Below the pieces are notes generated by a model. The model was not told where the DNA came from, searched no databases, and worked only from the letters and a program-made list of their open reading frames with translations. From contig PYJE01000208.1 in assembly GCA_003635305.1 (NCBI GenBank), positions 1-35,744 on the forward strand: a stretch of DNA of 35,744 nucleotides, written 5' to 3'. The DNA comes from Candidatus Poribacteria bacterium. GTDB lineage: Bacteria > Poribacteria > WGA-4E > WGA-3G. Positions 8,566 through 16,207 of this stretch are shown here, one piece after another (the first letter of the stretch is position 1; every line of letters begins with the position of its first letter). Position numbers and translations under genes: made by a program.

Positions 8566-8661
8566 GGGTTCTCGTAACCCGTAGGCGCGGTTACAAACCG
8601 CGCCTACCGCTTCTAAGGGTTCTCGTAACCCGTAGGCGCGGTTACAAACCGCGCCTACCGC
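8560..8661. repeat. Exact 51-bp tandem duplication (two copies) over the stop codon
   Basis: 8560-8610 and 8611-8661 are identical, each starting TTCTAAGGGTTCTCGTAACC and ending in a full GTAGGCGCGGTTACAAACCGCGCCTACCGC palindrome. The first copy includes the final Phe codon and TAA of the dehydrogenase gene, so the second copy carries a stranded duplicate of them. Confidence 0.95.
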
Positions 8662-8675
8662 AAACAAATTCTCCT

Positions 8676-8795
8676 GTCAAGACCGGGAGGGCTCTCCTAC
8701 CGAAGTAGGCTTGGACATCTTGAAAATCCTGCTCATATCTTGGACATCTTGAAAATCCTGCTGCGGTTTTCAACCGCGCCTACCGCAAACAGCGG
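8676..8795. repeat. Remnants of three repeat families downstream of the dehydrogenase
   Basis: Contains GGGAGGGCTCTCCTACC (about 8683-8700), two near-tandem copies of CTTGGACATCTTGAAAATCCTGCT (8710 and about 8739), and a truncated GCGGTTTTCAACCGCGCCTACCGC (about 8763-8786). No gene is present. The block separates the convergent dehydrogenase and nitrate reductase genes. Confidence 0.7.
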
Positions 8796-8801
8796 GCGGC
8801 A

Positions 8802-10940
8802 CTATGCCGCCTCAATCCGAACCGCACAAAACTTCAACTCCGGCTGTTTTGAAACCGGATCTGCCGCCGAAGTCGTCACATTATTCGCATTTGTCTCCGC
8901 GTGGAACAAATCTCCCCAATGAAACGGCGTAAAGAGCAACCCTCGCCGTATTGTTTCGGTGACCCGGGCACGCGCATAGCAACGCCCGCGACGACTAACG
9001 AGATAAACCCACTCTCCATCTCGCACTTCATAGGCATCCGCATCGTCCGGATGAATCTCCACAAACGGCTCGGGCTCTTTCTTGACAAGCTGCGGCACCT
9101 TGCCTGTGCGCGTGCGCGTGTGCCACTGACTCGCAACCCGGCCCGTCGTCAAACCCAGAGGGAAATCGGCATCCGGCTTCTCTTCGGGCGGCCGGTAAAC
9201 AGGCGTGTGAAACTGCGCCTTGCCTGAAGGCGTGAGAAACCGCCGGCGCGTGTATCTCCGCAAAGTGCCAGGATGCCGTGGGTGCGGACAGGGCCAACGC
9301 AAAGAGGTTTTCGCAAGCCGCTCGTTCGTCATCCCCAGCTGATCGCACGGGGTACCAGCCGTTAACATCCGATATTCATCCCAAACCGCCTCACTCGAGT
9401 GGAAATCAAAACTCTGCTTGAATCCTATCGTCTTCGCAACTTGCGCGAATATCCACCAATCCGGCATCGCCTCTCCCGGCGGCGTGAGGAACTGCTCGCT
9501 GCGGACGACAAGCCGCTCGCTGTTTGTCATCGTGCCGATTTTCTCACCCCACTGCGCCGCAGGAAGTAGCACATCGGCATATTCCGCCGTTTCTGTCGGA
9601 TAATAACAGTCCTGCACAATAACCAAGTCTGCGCGTCGGAGCCCCTCCTGCGAGACTTTCGTATCAGGCATGCTGACAGCGGGATTCGTGCAGGCAATCC
9701 AGAGCGCGCGGACATCGCCTTTTGCCGCCGCTTCAAACATCGGCACAGCGGTTAACCCCGGTTTCGCATCGATGCTACCGGGCGGCAGCCGCCACGCGCC
9801 TTCCACATAGGCACGATGCATATCGTTCGTGACGACGCGGTAGCCGGGCAACTGATGCGCCAAATACCCAACCTCGCGCCCACCCATCGCATTCGGCTGC
9901 CCTGTCAACGAAAACGGTCCCGCACCTCTGATACCGACCTCGCCTAACTGCAAATGCAGGTTAATCAACGCGACATTTTTGTCCACACCGCTCGTGCTTT
10001 GGTTCGTGCCTTGGCAATAGAAACTGAGCAACCGACTCGGTTTGGAGAGGTATTCCACGAGTTCGTCGATCCGTGCGGGATGAATGCCGCACGCCGCCAG
10101 CAAGGCATCTTCGTCAAGGCCCTCTAAATGGTTCTGATACGCATTGAAATTCTCGGTATGTCTTCGGACAAAACGCCGTTCGATCCGTCCAATCGCGAGG
10201 AGCCGTTTCGCAATGATTTGCAGGAACGCAACATCACTGCCGGGAGCGAGCGGCACGTGAATATCCGAAAACGCCGCTGTCTGTGTCCGTCTCGGGTCGA
10301 CGGTAACAATCCGCGTATTAGCCTCCATCGCGCGCCGTTTCCGAATCATCTGGAATAGCACCGGATGATTCACCGCCATATTCGCGCCGATAATCAAAAA
10401 CACATCGGCGTGCTGGATATCTTCGTAGCACGTCGGCGGGCCATCCGAACCAAACGATTGGACATAACCCGCCACCGCCGAAGACATGCAGAGCCGGCTG
10501 TTCGTATCAACGTTATTAGTGCGGAGGAACCCTTTGAACAATTTGTTGAAAACGTAGGAGGCTTCGGTATCCAACTGTCCGGAACCATAGAATGCGAGCG
10601 CGTCCTTGCCGTGCGCCAGTTGGATATCCTGCAAGCGGTTTGCGATGAACGCGATGGCTTCGTCCCACGTAACCCGGCGCGGGGGTTCACCGCGCCTCTC
10701 TCGAAGCATCGGATAGGCAAGCCGGCCGTCGGGACGCTGAAACACCTGCTTTAGATGCGCGCCCTTCGGGCAAAGCATGCCGTAGTTCGGCGCAAGAGCC
10801 GCATCCGCTGAAATCTTGGTAATCATATTGTCCCGAACCGTAGCACTGATGACGCAGCCAACCCCGCAATAGGGACAGACAGCTTTTCCGGTCCGCTCGT
10901 CTTTCATAATGCGTTTGGTAAGCGTTTCTTGTTCAATCAC
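8802..10940 (-). CDS. narB: Assimilatory nitrate reductase catalytic subunit (ferredoxin/flavodoxin type)
   Basis: A 712-residue cytoplasmic molybdopterin oxidoreductase reducing nitrate to nitrite. The N-terminal [4Fe-4S] ligands are C22, C25, C29 and C57 (CPYCGVGC ... MLCPKGAH). The segment DTNSRLCMSSAVAGY presents C151, the molybdenum ligand typical of the NarB/NasA branch rather than the Sec/Cys site of formate dehydrogenases. The C-terminal molybdopterin dinucleotide-binding domain starts near residue 595 (FPLGLTTGRVASQWHT). There is no extra [2Fe-2S] or flavin domain, so reduced ferredoxin or flavodoxin is the likely donor. Start is GTG 10940 with GGAGA upstream. It is the last gene of the nitrate cluster. 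A formate dehydrogenase alpha subunit was considered but the neighbours favour nitrate. Confidence 0.9.
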   Translation of the reverse strand: MIEQETLTKRIMKDERTGKAVCPYCGVGCVISATVRDNMITKISADAALAPNYGMLCPKGAHLKQVFQRPDGRLAYPMLRERRGEPPRRVTWDEAIAFIANRLQDIQLAHGKDALAFYGSGQLDTEASYVFNKLFKGFLRTNNVDTNSRLCMSSAVAGYVQSFGSDGPPTCYEDIQHADVFLIIGANMAVNHPVLFQMIRKRRAMEANTRIVTVDPRRTQTAAFSDIHVPLAPGSDVAFLQIIAKRLLAIGRIERRFVRRHTENFNAYQNHLEGLDEDALLAACGIHPARIDELVEYLSKPSRLLSFYCQGTNQSTSGVDKNVALINLHLQLGEVGIRGAGPFSLTGQPNAMGGREVGYLAHQLPGYRVVTNDMHRAYVEGAWRLPPGSIDAKPGLTAVPMFEAAAKGDVRALWIACTNPAVSMPDTKVSQEGLRRADLVIVQDCYYPTETAEYADVLLPAAQWGEKIGTMTNSERLVVRSEQFLTPPGEAMPDWWIFAQVAKTIGFKQSFDFHSSEAVWDEYRMLTAGTPCDQLGMTNERLAKTSLRWPCPHPRHPGTLRRYTRRRFLTPSGKAQFHTPVYRPPEEKPDADFPLGLTTGRVASQWHTRTRTGKVPQLVKKEPEPFVEIHPDDADAYEVRDGEWVYLVSRRGRCYARARVTETIRRGLLFTPFHWGDLFHAETNANNVTTSAADPVSKQPELKFCAVRIEAA

Positions 10941-10964
10941 CTTTCTCTCCGTATTTCTTGTTTT

Positions 10965-11060
10965 TAATTCCCGGTAGGCGCGCTTTGTAAGCGCGCTTAT
11001 CCGCGTAAGCGAAATAGCCTCAAACTTACTCTTTACCGGTAGGCGCGCTTCCCCTTGCGA
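10965..11060. repeat. Two variant GTAGGCGCGC palindromes between narK and narB
   Basis: GGTAGGCGCGCTTTGTAAGCGCGCTTA (about 10973-10999) is a full variant hairpin, and GGTAGGCGCGCTTCCCC (about 11039-11055) is a truncated one next to the narK stop. They lie inside the presumed operon mRNA. Confidence 0.6.
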
Positions 11061-12401
11061 TTAGGCGACTTCTGCTTTTAAACGCTGTCTCTCAGCGAGA
11101 GCCGCATCAAACGCCTTCTTCTCTGCCGCTTGGACAGCAGGCGAAAACCGCACGAATACCGTCCCAATTGATGCCACTGCAACCATCGCGCCTAGATAGA
11201 GCAACCCCTGTTGCATCGTGATGCCCTCGGCACGGAAGAGGAAGCCAGCGGCAACCGCACCCGCGTTCCCCCCTGCACCGACGATGCCAGCGACAGCCCC
11301 CAACGCCTTTCTATTAATGAACGGGACAATCCCGTAAGTCGCGCCCTCGGACATCTGCACGAAGAGACTGAAGACTATCATCGTGCCCACAGCGAGGACA
11401 AGCACCCCCATCTGCGAGAACAGCACTAGCATGATACCCTCGCCGAGGAGCACAACGAACAGGAACATCACTCTGCCCCTGAGCCCCATCTTCTTCGCGA
11501 AGAAATCGGAGAAAAACCCACCCGTCGTCCGGGCGAAAATGTTCATCACACCGAACAAACCGGCGATTAATCCGGCCGTCTTCACATCCAAGTGAAACTT
11601 GTCGTGATAGTAAAGCGCGGCGATGTTGTTGATAGTCAACTCCACGCCAAAACAAGCGGCGTAGATGACGAAGAGTGCCCAGACTCGGTAGTCCTTAATC
11701 GCCAGCAGAAAGGAGGCGATGCTTCTGCTCTCATCGGCAATCGCGCCTTTCTCGCGAAGCTCTTCATAGTTCCCATCCGGCGCATCTTGCGTGAAGAAGT
11801 AGTAAACGATACCCATGATGAACAAGGCGACACCGGGAATCACCATGGCGAGCCGCCACCCGAGGAACTTATCCACACCGAAACTGAGCACGGCAGTAAA
11901 GATGAGCGGCATAACCATCTGGGTGACACCCCCACCGAGATTCCCCCAGCCCGCCGTAGTCGCATTCGCTGTGCCAACGCAATTCGGCGCAAACATCACG
12001 GAAGTGTGATATTGCGTAATGACGAACGACGCACCAATCGCACCGATTGCCAACCGGAACAGCAGAAATGTCTCATAACTTCGCGCAAACCCGATACCCA
12101 TCACCGGAATCGAACCGAGGATGAGGAGCCACGTATACGCCTTCCGCGAACCGATTTTGTCACACAACGGCCCGATTAAAATCCGCACCAACACGGTGAT
12201 TGCCACAGAAGCGATGATAGTGTTACCGATCTGGGCCTTGGTTAATACCAAGTCTTCGCGGACAATTGCCATCAACGGGGCAATGCCGAACCATCCGAAA
12301 AAGGCCAGGAAGAATGCGAACCACGTCGCGTGAAACGCACGCATCTGGACGGTTTTTAGACTGAATAGGTTAATTTGAGTCGCTTTATTGTTGACTTCCA
12401 T
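11061..12401 (-). CDS. narK: Nitrate/nitrite transporter, NNP family of the major facilitator superfamily
   Basis: A 446-residue inner-membrane protein with about 12 hydrophobic segments. Both nitrate signature motifs of the NNP family are present: AGWGNLGGGV in helix 5 and GAGGNAGAVAAGF in helix 11. Cytosolic loops show the MFS motif as GPLCDKIGSRKAY. Start is ATG 12401 with AAAGGAG upstream. It sits between nitrite reductase and nitrate reductase on one strand, so it most likely imports nitrate for assimilation (NrtP/NasA-like role). No ABC-type nitrate permease is in the window. Nitrite export cannot be excluded from sequence. Confidence 0.92.
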   Translation of the reverse strand: MEVNNKATQINLFSLKTVQMRAFHATWFAFFLAFFGWFGIAPLMAIVREDLVLTKAQIGNTIIASVAITVLVRILIGPLCDKIGSRKAYTWLLILGSIPVMGIGFARSYETFLLFRLAIGAIGASFVITQYHTSVMFAPNCVGTANATTAGWGNLGGGVTQMVMPLIFTAVLSFGVDKFLGWRLAMVIPGVALFIMGIVYYFFTQDAPDGNYEELREKGAIADESRSIASFLLAIKDYRVWALFVIYAACFGVELTINNIAALYYHDKFHLDVKTAGLIAGLFGVMNIFARTTGGFFSDFFAKKMGLRGRVMFLFVVLLGEGIMLVLFSQMGVLVLAVGTMIVFSLFVQMSEGATYGIVPFINRKALGAVAGIVGAGGNAGAVAAGFLFRAEGITMQQGLLYLGAMVAVASIGTVFVRFSPAVQAAEKKAFDAALAERQRLKAEVA

Positions 12402-12692
12402 ATATTCTCTCCTTTTTATTTTTCATGGCGAAGCAGGATTTGCAAGATTAAGCAGGATTTCCAAGAGAAGACAAGATTTTCAGGATGAAGTAGACCCTCT
12501 TATCCTGTTCATCGTGTCCATCCTGTGAATCCTGCTTCGATTTGCAGGATTCGCTTCTGTAGCGCGAGGGCCTGTCCCTCGCCATTGAACGCGCGCGGGT
12601 GCGCGTGGGGTATCGAGACGAAGCAGGATTTGCAAGATTTGCAGGATTTGCAGGATTCGCCTACCGCCGGGCCCCCGCGCGACGAACCTTAC
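12402..12692. repeat. Repeat-filled spacer between nirA and narK
   Basis: A long AATCCTG inverted repeat occupies about 12426-12552 and shares its core with 6270-6390. A degenerate GCGAGGGCCTGTCCCTCGC element follows (about 12563-12581), then short GCAGGATTTGCAAGATTTGCAG iterations (about 12621-12657) and a CCGGGCCCCCGCGCG stretch. No credible gene. Being within the operon it could attenuate narK-narB relative to nirA. Confidence 0.7.
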
Positions 12693-14270
12693 TTACCTAC
12701 GTGATAAATAGGGAACGAGCCCCTCAAGCACCTCCGGCAATTCATCGCAAGGCACGTTCTCCAATAACTTCGTGGCGGGTTTCGGGTTCGGCCCCGTTTT
12801 GCCGCCGACAAACACATCGACAGCATCGGTGATAACACCGTCGATTTTCGTCCTTTTACCGAGGAGTCCAATATCGGCGGCGGCGTGATTGCCGCAACCG
12901 TTCGGGCACCCAGACCAGTTGATAGAGAGCGGTTTCGTATTCCCGAGCTTCGCTTCCAAATGCCGAATCGCTTCCATCGCACGCTCCTTCGTCTCAATCA
13001 AAGAGAAGTGGCAATAATCGATACCGGTGCAACTCACCATGCCGCGCATCACCTCCGAAGGTTCATAGCGGAGTTCTTGCAGGAGCGGCTCAACCGTTAA
13101 GTCCCCCAATTTGAGACTCGGCACGTTGGGGATAATCAGGTTCTGTTCCTGTGTCAGCCGGATATCGCCGCTGCCGTAGGTATCCGCGATGCGTGCAACT
13201 TCAAAGAGTTGCGCTGTCGTCATGCGGCCTACCGGCACGACGAGCCCGATATAGTTGAGGTCTGGCTGTTTTTGCGCGTAGATGCCAACGTGGTCTGCCC
13301 GTTTTTTCCCGCGCATATCTTTCCCTGCTTGTAGGAGCGTCTTCCCAGTCGCGATGCCTTTGCAGTGCCGCCGTTCTACCTCTTCCCGAAACCTCTCCAC
13401 GCCCCAATCGGCGATGAGAAAGGCGAGGCGCGATTTATTACGGGAAACTCGCGGCCCGTGGTCCCGGAAGATTAGCGTAATGTGTCCGCACAACGCCGCC
13501 GCTTCCTCCTGCGTAACGAATACGTCAAGTTCCGCCGCAACGGTATAGCCGCCCGAGCCCATCTTCCCGCCAACAGCGACGTTAAAACCTTTCGTCTCTA
13601 CCCCATCAATCTCTTTCACAGCCGGCGTGAGAGAGATATCCTGCGAGGCGGCGTGTGTGCAGTTATCCATACACCCGGTGATGCCGACGTTGAATTTGCG
13701 CGGAATATCGGTGTATTCCTTATTCCCGACAAACAAGGTTGTGAACTGCTTCGCCACGTGCGAGGCATCGAACAATTCATTGGGAGTGAGCCCGGAAACC
13801 GGGCATCCCGTGACACCACGAATGTTGTCAAACCCTGTCTGCAGTGAGTTCAAACCCACCGTCTCCAATTGATTCCAGATATTTTGCACGTTCTCAATTG
13901 CGAACCCGCGCAATTGAATCTGCTGCCGCGTGGTGAGATCGATGAATCCCGGGCCGTATGTCTCACTAATCTCGGCAATGACGCGGAATTGCTCGGCATT
14001 GCTAACCCCGCTTGACATGCGAAGCCGCATCATAAACGCGCCCGGCGTTTGCTTCCGATAAAATACCCCGACATACTTAAGCCGGTCGCGTTCGGCTTGT
14101 GGAATTGATTCCCAGCCGTTCCGGATGTAGCACGGGATGTCGTCAATCACTTCAAGGCCGTTCTTCTCGCGTTTGAGTGCTTCAGCGGCGGTTATCTTGG
14201 GGGCCCTCGCCTTTTTTCGCACGCCTGAGCCGCCGCTGAGCCGCCGCTTTTTCTTTTCCAATGCGTTCAT
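12693..14270 (-). CDS. nirA: Ferredoxin-nitrite reductase (siroheme, [4Fe-4S])
   Basis: A 525-residue cytosolic enzyme that reduces nitrite to ammonium with six electrons from ferredoxin. It has the duplicated nitrite/sulfite reductase architecture: ferredoxin-like half domains (for example TPGAFMMRLRMSSGV) and siroheme domains. The siroheme-cluster cysteines lie in CTGIDYCHFSLIETK and SGCPNGCGNH (C-x5-C ... C-x3-C). The first 30 residues are a basic extension of low complexity. Start is ATG 14270 with GAGGAG upstream. Homologous sulfite reductases are similar, but position with narB, narK and nasT supports nitrite. The gene lies behind an ANTAR-type leader that likely controls its transcription. 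Confidence 0.92.
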   Translation of the reverse strand: MNALEKKKRRLSGGSGVRKKARAPKITAAEALKREKNGLEVIDDIPCYIRNGWESIPQAERDRLKYVGVFYRKQTPGAFMMRLRMSSGVSNAEQFRVIAEISETYGPGFIDLTTRQQIQLRGFAIENVQNIWNQLETVGLNSLQTGFDNIRGVTGCPVSGLTPNELFDASHVAKQFTTLFVGNKEYTDIPRKFNVGITGCMDNCTHAASQDISLTPAVKEIDGVETKGFNVAVGGKMGSGGYTVAAELDVFVTQEEAAALCGHITLIFRDHGPRVSRNKSRLAFLIADWGVERFREEVERRHCKGIATGKTLLQAGKDMRGKKRADHVGIYAQKQPDLNYIGLVVPVGRMTTAQLFEVARIADTYGSGDIRLTQEQNLIIPNVPSLKLGDLTVEPLLQELRYEPSEVMRGMVSCTGIDYCHFSLIETKERAMEAIRHLEAKLGNTKPLSINWSGCPNGCGNHAAADIGLLGKRTKIDGVITDAVDVFVGGKTGPNPKPATKLLENVPCDELPEVLEGLVPYLSRR

Positions 14271-14325
14271 TAACTGAAATCTCCTCTATTAGGCAGGACA
14301 GACGCAAATGCCTCACTTCCCACCA

Positions 14326-14356
14326 ATAGGCACGGTTTGCAACCGCGCTTACCGGG
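14326..14356. repeat. GTAGGCGCGGTT-type palindrome in the nirA 5' UTR
   Basis: TAGGCACGGTTTGCAACCGCGCTTACCGG is a diverged member of the main palindrome family. It sits between the leader terminator and the nirA ribosome site. Confidence 0.6.
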
Positions 14357-14382
14357 CCGGTTTTGCGCCTGCGCTAAGCAAC

Positions 14383-14437
14383 AAAAAAAGAAAGGCATCC
14401 ATCAGTGAGCAGCGTGCTCAGGCCAATGGACACCTTT
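14383..14437 (-). terminator. Intrinsic terminator of the nirA leader, overlapping hairpin P2
   Basis: On the minus strand AAAGGUGUCCAU (14437-14426) pairs over all 12 positions, with two G-U pairs, with AUGGAUGCCUUU (14402-14391). A nested UGAGCA/UGCUCA helix lies in the loop and CUUUUUUU follows (14390-14383). The 5' arm consists of the loop and 3' strand of hairpin P2, so P2 and the terminator cannot coexist. This is a transcription attenuator in front of nirA. Confidence 0.85.
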
Positions 14438-14466
14438 GTCCTTACCCAAACCAACTTTGGTTTAGG
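14428..14466 (-). promoter_or_regulatory. ANTAR-target RNA: twin hexaloop hairpins P1 and P2 in the nirA leader
   Basis: On the minus strand P1 is CCUAAACC-AAAGUU-GGUUUGGG (14466-14445), followed by a 3-nt linker and P2, GGAC-AAAGGU-GUCC (14441-14428). Both loops have six nucleotides with A at position 1 and G at position 4, the published signature of RNAs bound by ANTAR proteins. The ANTAR protein gene ends about 53 nt upstream. Binding should hold P2 and prevent the overlapping terminator, so transcription reaches nirA. Structure is read directly from sequence; the regulatory step is inferred from the ANTAR family. Confidence 0.85.
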
Positions 14467-14519
14467 TGTTTTCGTCTTCAATTTTTCCTACGCGCTTTTC
14501 GCCGTTGAATGCGCGTTTT

Positions 14520-15128
14520 CTAATGGTGGCTTGTCAAGACTTCGGCTACCGACAACACGTCTTGCGCGACTTCCACGAGCCGCTTTCTCCGATTCATCGC
14601 CATTTTTCGCAAAGCCTGATACGCCTCTGCCTCGCTACTGCCGCGTTGCTGTGCGATGACTTCCTTCGCGCGTTCAATGATTTTGCGTTCGGCGAGATTC
14701 GCCTTCGTCTTTTCAAGTTCGCGCTGCAATGCCCGCAACTCACGGAACCTTGCAGCAGCTGCCTCAATAATAGTCTTCACCCGTGCCCCTGTCAGTTTTC
14801 CGACGACATACGCGGACACTCCCGCGCGCGTCGCCGCCTGAATCGTCGCGGCGCATCCATCTTCCGAGAACATCACCGTCGGACACGGATAACACTCGCT
14901 GATGGATGCCACGCCTTTCAGGAACGCTTGCCCTGGAAAGTCAGCACCAATCAGAAGAATATCAGGACACCGCGCCGCTACCTGATGCGTCAAAACTGCC
15001 TGAGGCATTAGCGGCAACGGAGCAAGCACCTCGTAAGAACCAGATGCCAGTATTTGGGTCAAGAGATGCGTCCGTTCCGGATTGTCATCAATGATTAAAA
15101 TTCTCGTTCCCGCGGCGACTTCTTTCAT
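14520..15128 (-). CDS. nasT: NasT-like antiterminator with receiver-like and ANTAR RNA-binding domains
   Basis: A 202-residue cytosolic regulator. Residues about 9-125 resemble a response-regulator receiver (RILIIDDNPER ... CPDILLIGADFPG ... PTVMFSEDG). A helical linker (RELRALQRELEKTKANLAER) leads to a C-terminal ANTAR domain with IIERAKEVIAQQRGSSEAEA and AYQALRKMAMNRRKRLVEV. The usual phospho-acceptor position (LLD.. in receivers, LID in NasT) is Gly here, so phosphorylation is doubtful. ATG 15128 is preferred to the track's TTG at 15158. It lies directly upstream of the twin-hairpin leader of nirA, its probable target. No nasS nitrate-sensor gene is seen nearby, so the signal input is unknown. 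Confidence 0.9.
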   Translation of the reverse strand: MKEVAAGTRILIIDDNPERTHLLTQILASGSYEVLAPLPLMPQAVLTHQVAARCPDILLIGADFPGQAFLKGVASISECYPCPTVMFSEDGCAATIQAATRAGVSAYVVGKLTGARVKTIIEAAAARFRELRALQRELEKTKANLAERKIIERAKEVIAQQRGSSEAEAYQALRKMAMNRRKRLVEVAQDVLSVAEVLTSHH

Positions 15129-15292
15129 CGTTTTCTTGTATTGGCACAAAACGTTCAATATGCAGGGTTAGCACAAAAACATGACTCTATTTTACTTTAA
15201 GCAAAAACGATGCCAAAACGATTTCAAAAACGTGCAAATCGAATTTTGCCAAGAGAAAACCATAGGGACTAAGGGCTCCGTTAAATTGAAAA

Positions 15293-15313
15293 GCCCGCGG
15301 GCAAGCCGCGGGC
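15293..15313 (-). terminator. Terminator hairpin after the methyltransferase operon
   Basis: GCCCGCGG-5 nt-CCGCGGGC is a perfect 8-bp GC-rich stem. On the minus strand it is followed by TTTTCAATTT, fitting termination of the DUF6785-methyltransferase transcript. On the plus strand CTCCTTTTT follows, so it could act in both directions. Confidence 0.65.
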
Positions 15314-15345
15314 ATCTCCTTTTTGCTTACTTTTTTAGCAAGCAT

Positions 15346-15462
15346 TTCCTATTTTTTATGCAAACCCGTAGGAGAGCCTTCCCGTTCTCGATTCTTCCTA
15401 TTTTTTATGCAAACCCGTAGGAGAGCCTTCCCGTTCTCGTAGGAGAGCCCTCCCGTTCTCGA
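15346..15462. repeat. 49-bp period tandem repeat of a GTAGGAGAGCC element
   Basis: TTCCTATTTTTTATGCAAACCCGTAGGAGAGCCTTCCCGTTCTCG occurs at 15346 and again at 15395. A third, shorter GTAGGAGAGCCCTCCCGTTCTCG copy follows at about 15439. The GGAGAGCC..CCCGTTCTC core also appears near 4176 and 8683. Confidence 0.85.
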
Positions 15463-15496
15463 TTTCCAGGAAAAAGTGCGGGCAGTGAACCAAAAT

Positions 15497-16207
15497 TCAC
15501 CACCCGCGCGGTGCAATCTGAACCGTCCGTGATGCCATCTGGGATTCATTAGACTGAATCGCGTAGAGACAGACGGTAGCAGTCTTTCCATCAAATTCAA
15601 CGGAATAGCCAGACTTTTGATAGATAAACCCGTTGTCGGAAACCGTTTCCAAAAAGCCGATAGCATTCGTGCGATTCGGTTCAGAAAAAAGCGCGACTCC
15701 CCCCGGCGCGAGGTGCTCTTCAAGCAGCCGCACAATCGGTTGCCAATGGTGCTCTTCATAGATGACATCGGAAGCGAGGATGTAAGGATACTGCCCACGG
15801 AGACAGGGAAAGTTCCAATCCATTTGAACGAAAGCGGCGCGTTCTGCAACGCCGTTCTGCAACGCGTTGTATCGGGCAAATCGGAGTGCAGCCTGTTCAG
15901 CATCCGTGAAGACAACCTCCGCGCCATTTTGACAAGCGACAATGCCGGTGAGTCCAAAGCCGCATCCGATTTCTAGGACGCGCTGTCCGGTAAGTCTCTC
16001 GCCTAATCTCTCAATATAGCGCGCCAAACCGACAGAAGCCTCCCAAAGGTAAGTCCAATAGGGGAGATAGAGTCTGCCTTCGCTATCCTCTCGGCTGAGT
16101 CGCTCAAGAAACCAGTCAGGCTCTGCTATAATCGTGAGGGGTAGCCCCCTGTCGCCTAGCGAAATGTGGACGTTCGTGAGTGGGTAATCTTGCAGTTCGC
16201 CTTTCAT
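15497..16207 (-). CDS. Class I SAM-dependent methyltransferase (METTL21/lysine-methyltransferase-like)
   Basis: A 236-residue cytosolic enzyme. The SAM-binding motif I is VLEIGCGFGLTGI (about residue 76), followed by the acidic end of beta 2 in VVFTDAEQAALRFARYNA and a post-motif YILASDVIYEEHHW. The D-V-I-Y block after strand 4 is typical of the seven-beta-strand protein methyltransferases (METTL21/NNT1 type), but the substrate cannot be deduced. Start ATG 16207-16205 overlaps the TGA of the upstream membrane protein gene by one base (TGATG), so translation is coupled and the two products may work together. Confidence 0.85.
   Translation of the reverse strand: MKGELQDYPLTNVHISLGDRGLPLTIIAEPDWFLERLSREDSEGRLYLPYWTYLWEASVGLARYIERLGERLTGQRVLEIGCGFGLTGIVACQNGAEVVFTDAEQAALRFARYNALQNGVAERAAFVQMDWNFPCLRGQYPYILASDVIYEEHHWQPIVRLLEEHLAPGGVALFSEPNRTNAIGFLETVSDNGFIYQKSGYSVEFDGKTATVCLYAIQSNESQMASRTVQIAPRGW

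Larger units (their letters stand above)
15129..15496. other. Gene-free spacer with a terminator hairpin and a tandem repeat
   Basis: The spacer between the methyltransferase end and the nasT start has no convincing ORF. The 79-codon plus-strand ORF 15181-15420 covers a terminator and repeats. The nasT promoter should lie in 15129-15250 on the minus strand but no good -35/-10 pair was found. Confidence 0.6.

Noticed and set aside
8802-10940. Formate dehydrogenase alpha subunit
   Set aside because: The Mo-ligand context NSRLCMSS occurs in both families and length is compatible, but linkage to nirA, an NNP transporter and nasT favours assimilatory nitrate reductase.
11592-12179. Plus-strand ORF of 195 codons
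   Set aside because: Antisense to narK with Arg/His-rich low-complexity translation; shadow of a membrane protein gene.
14466-15011. Plus-strand ORF of 181 codons
   Set aside because: Antisense to nasT and its leader; no family resemblance.
15346-15462. Possible CRISPR array
   Set aside because: Only two to three units, spacers absent (tandem head-to-tail copies), and no cas gene nearby.
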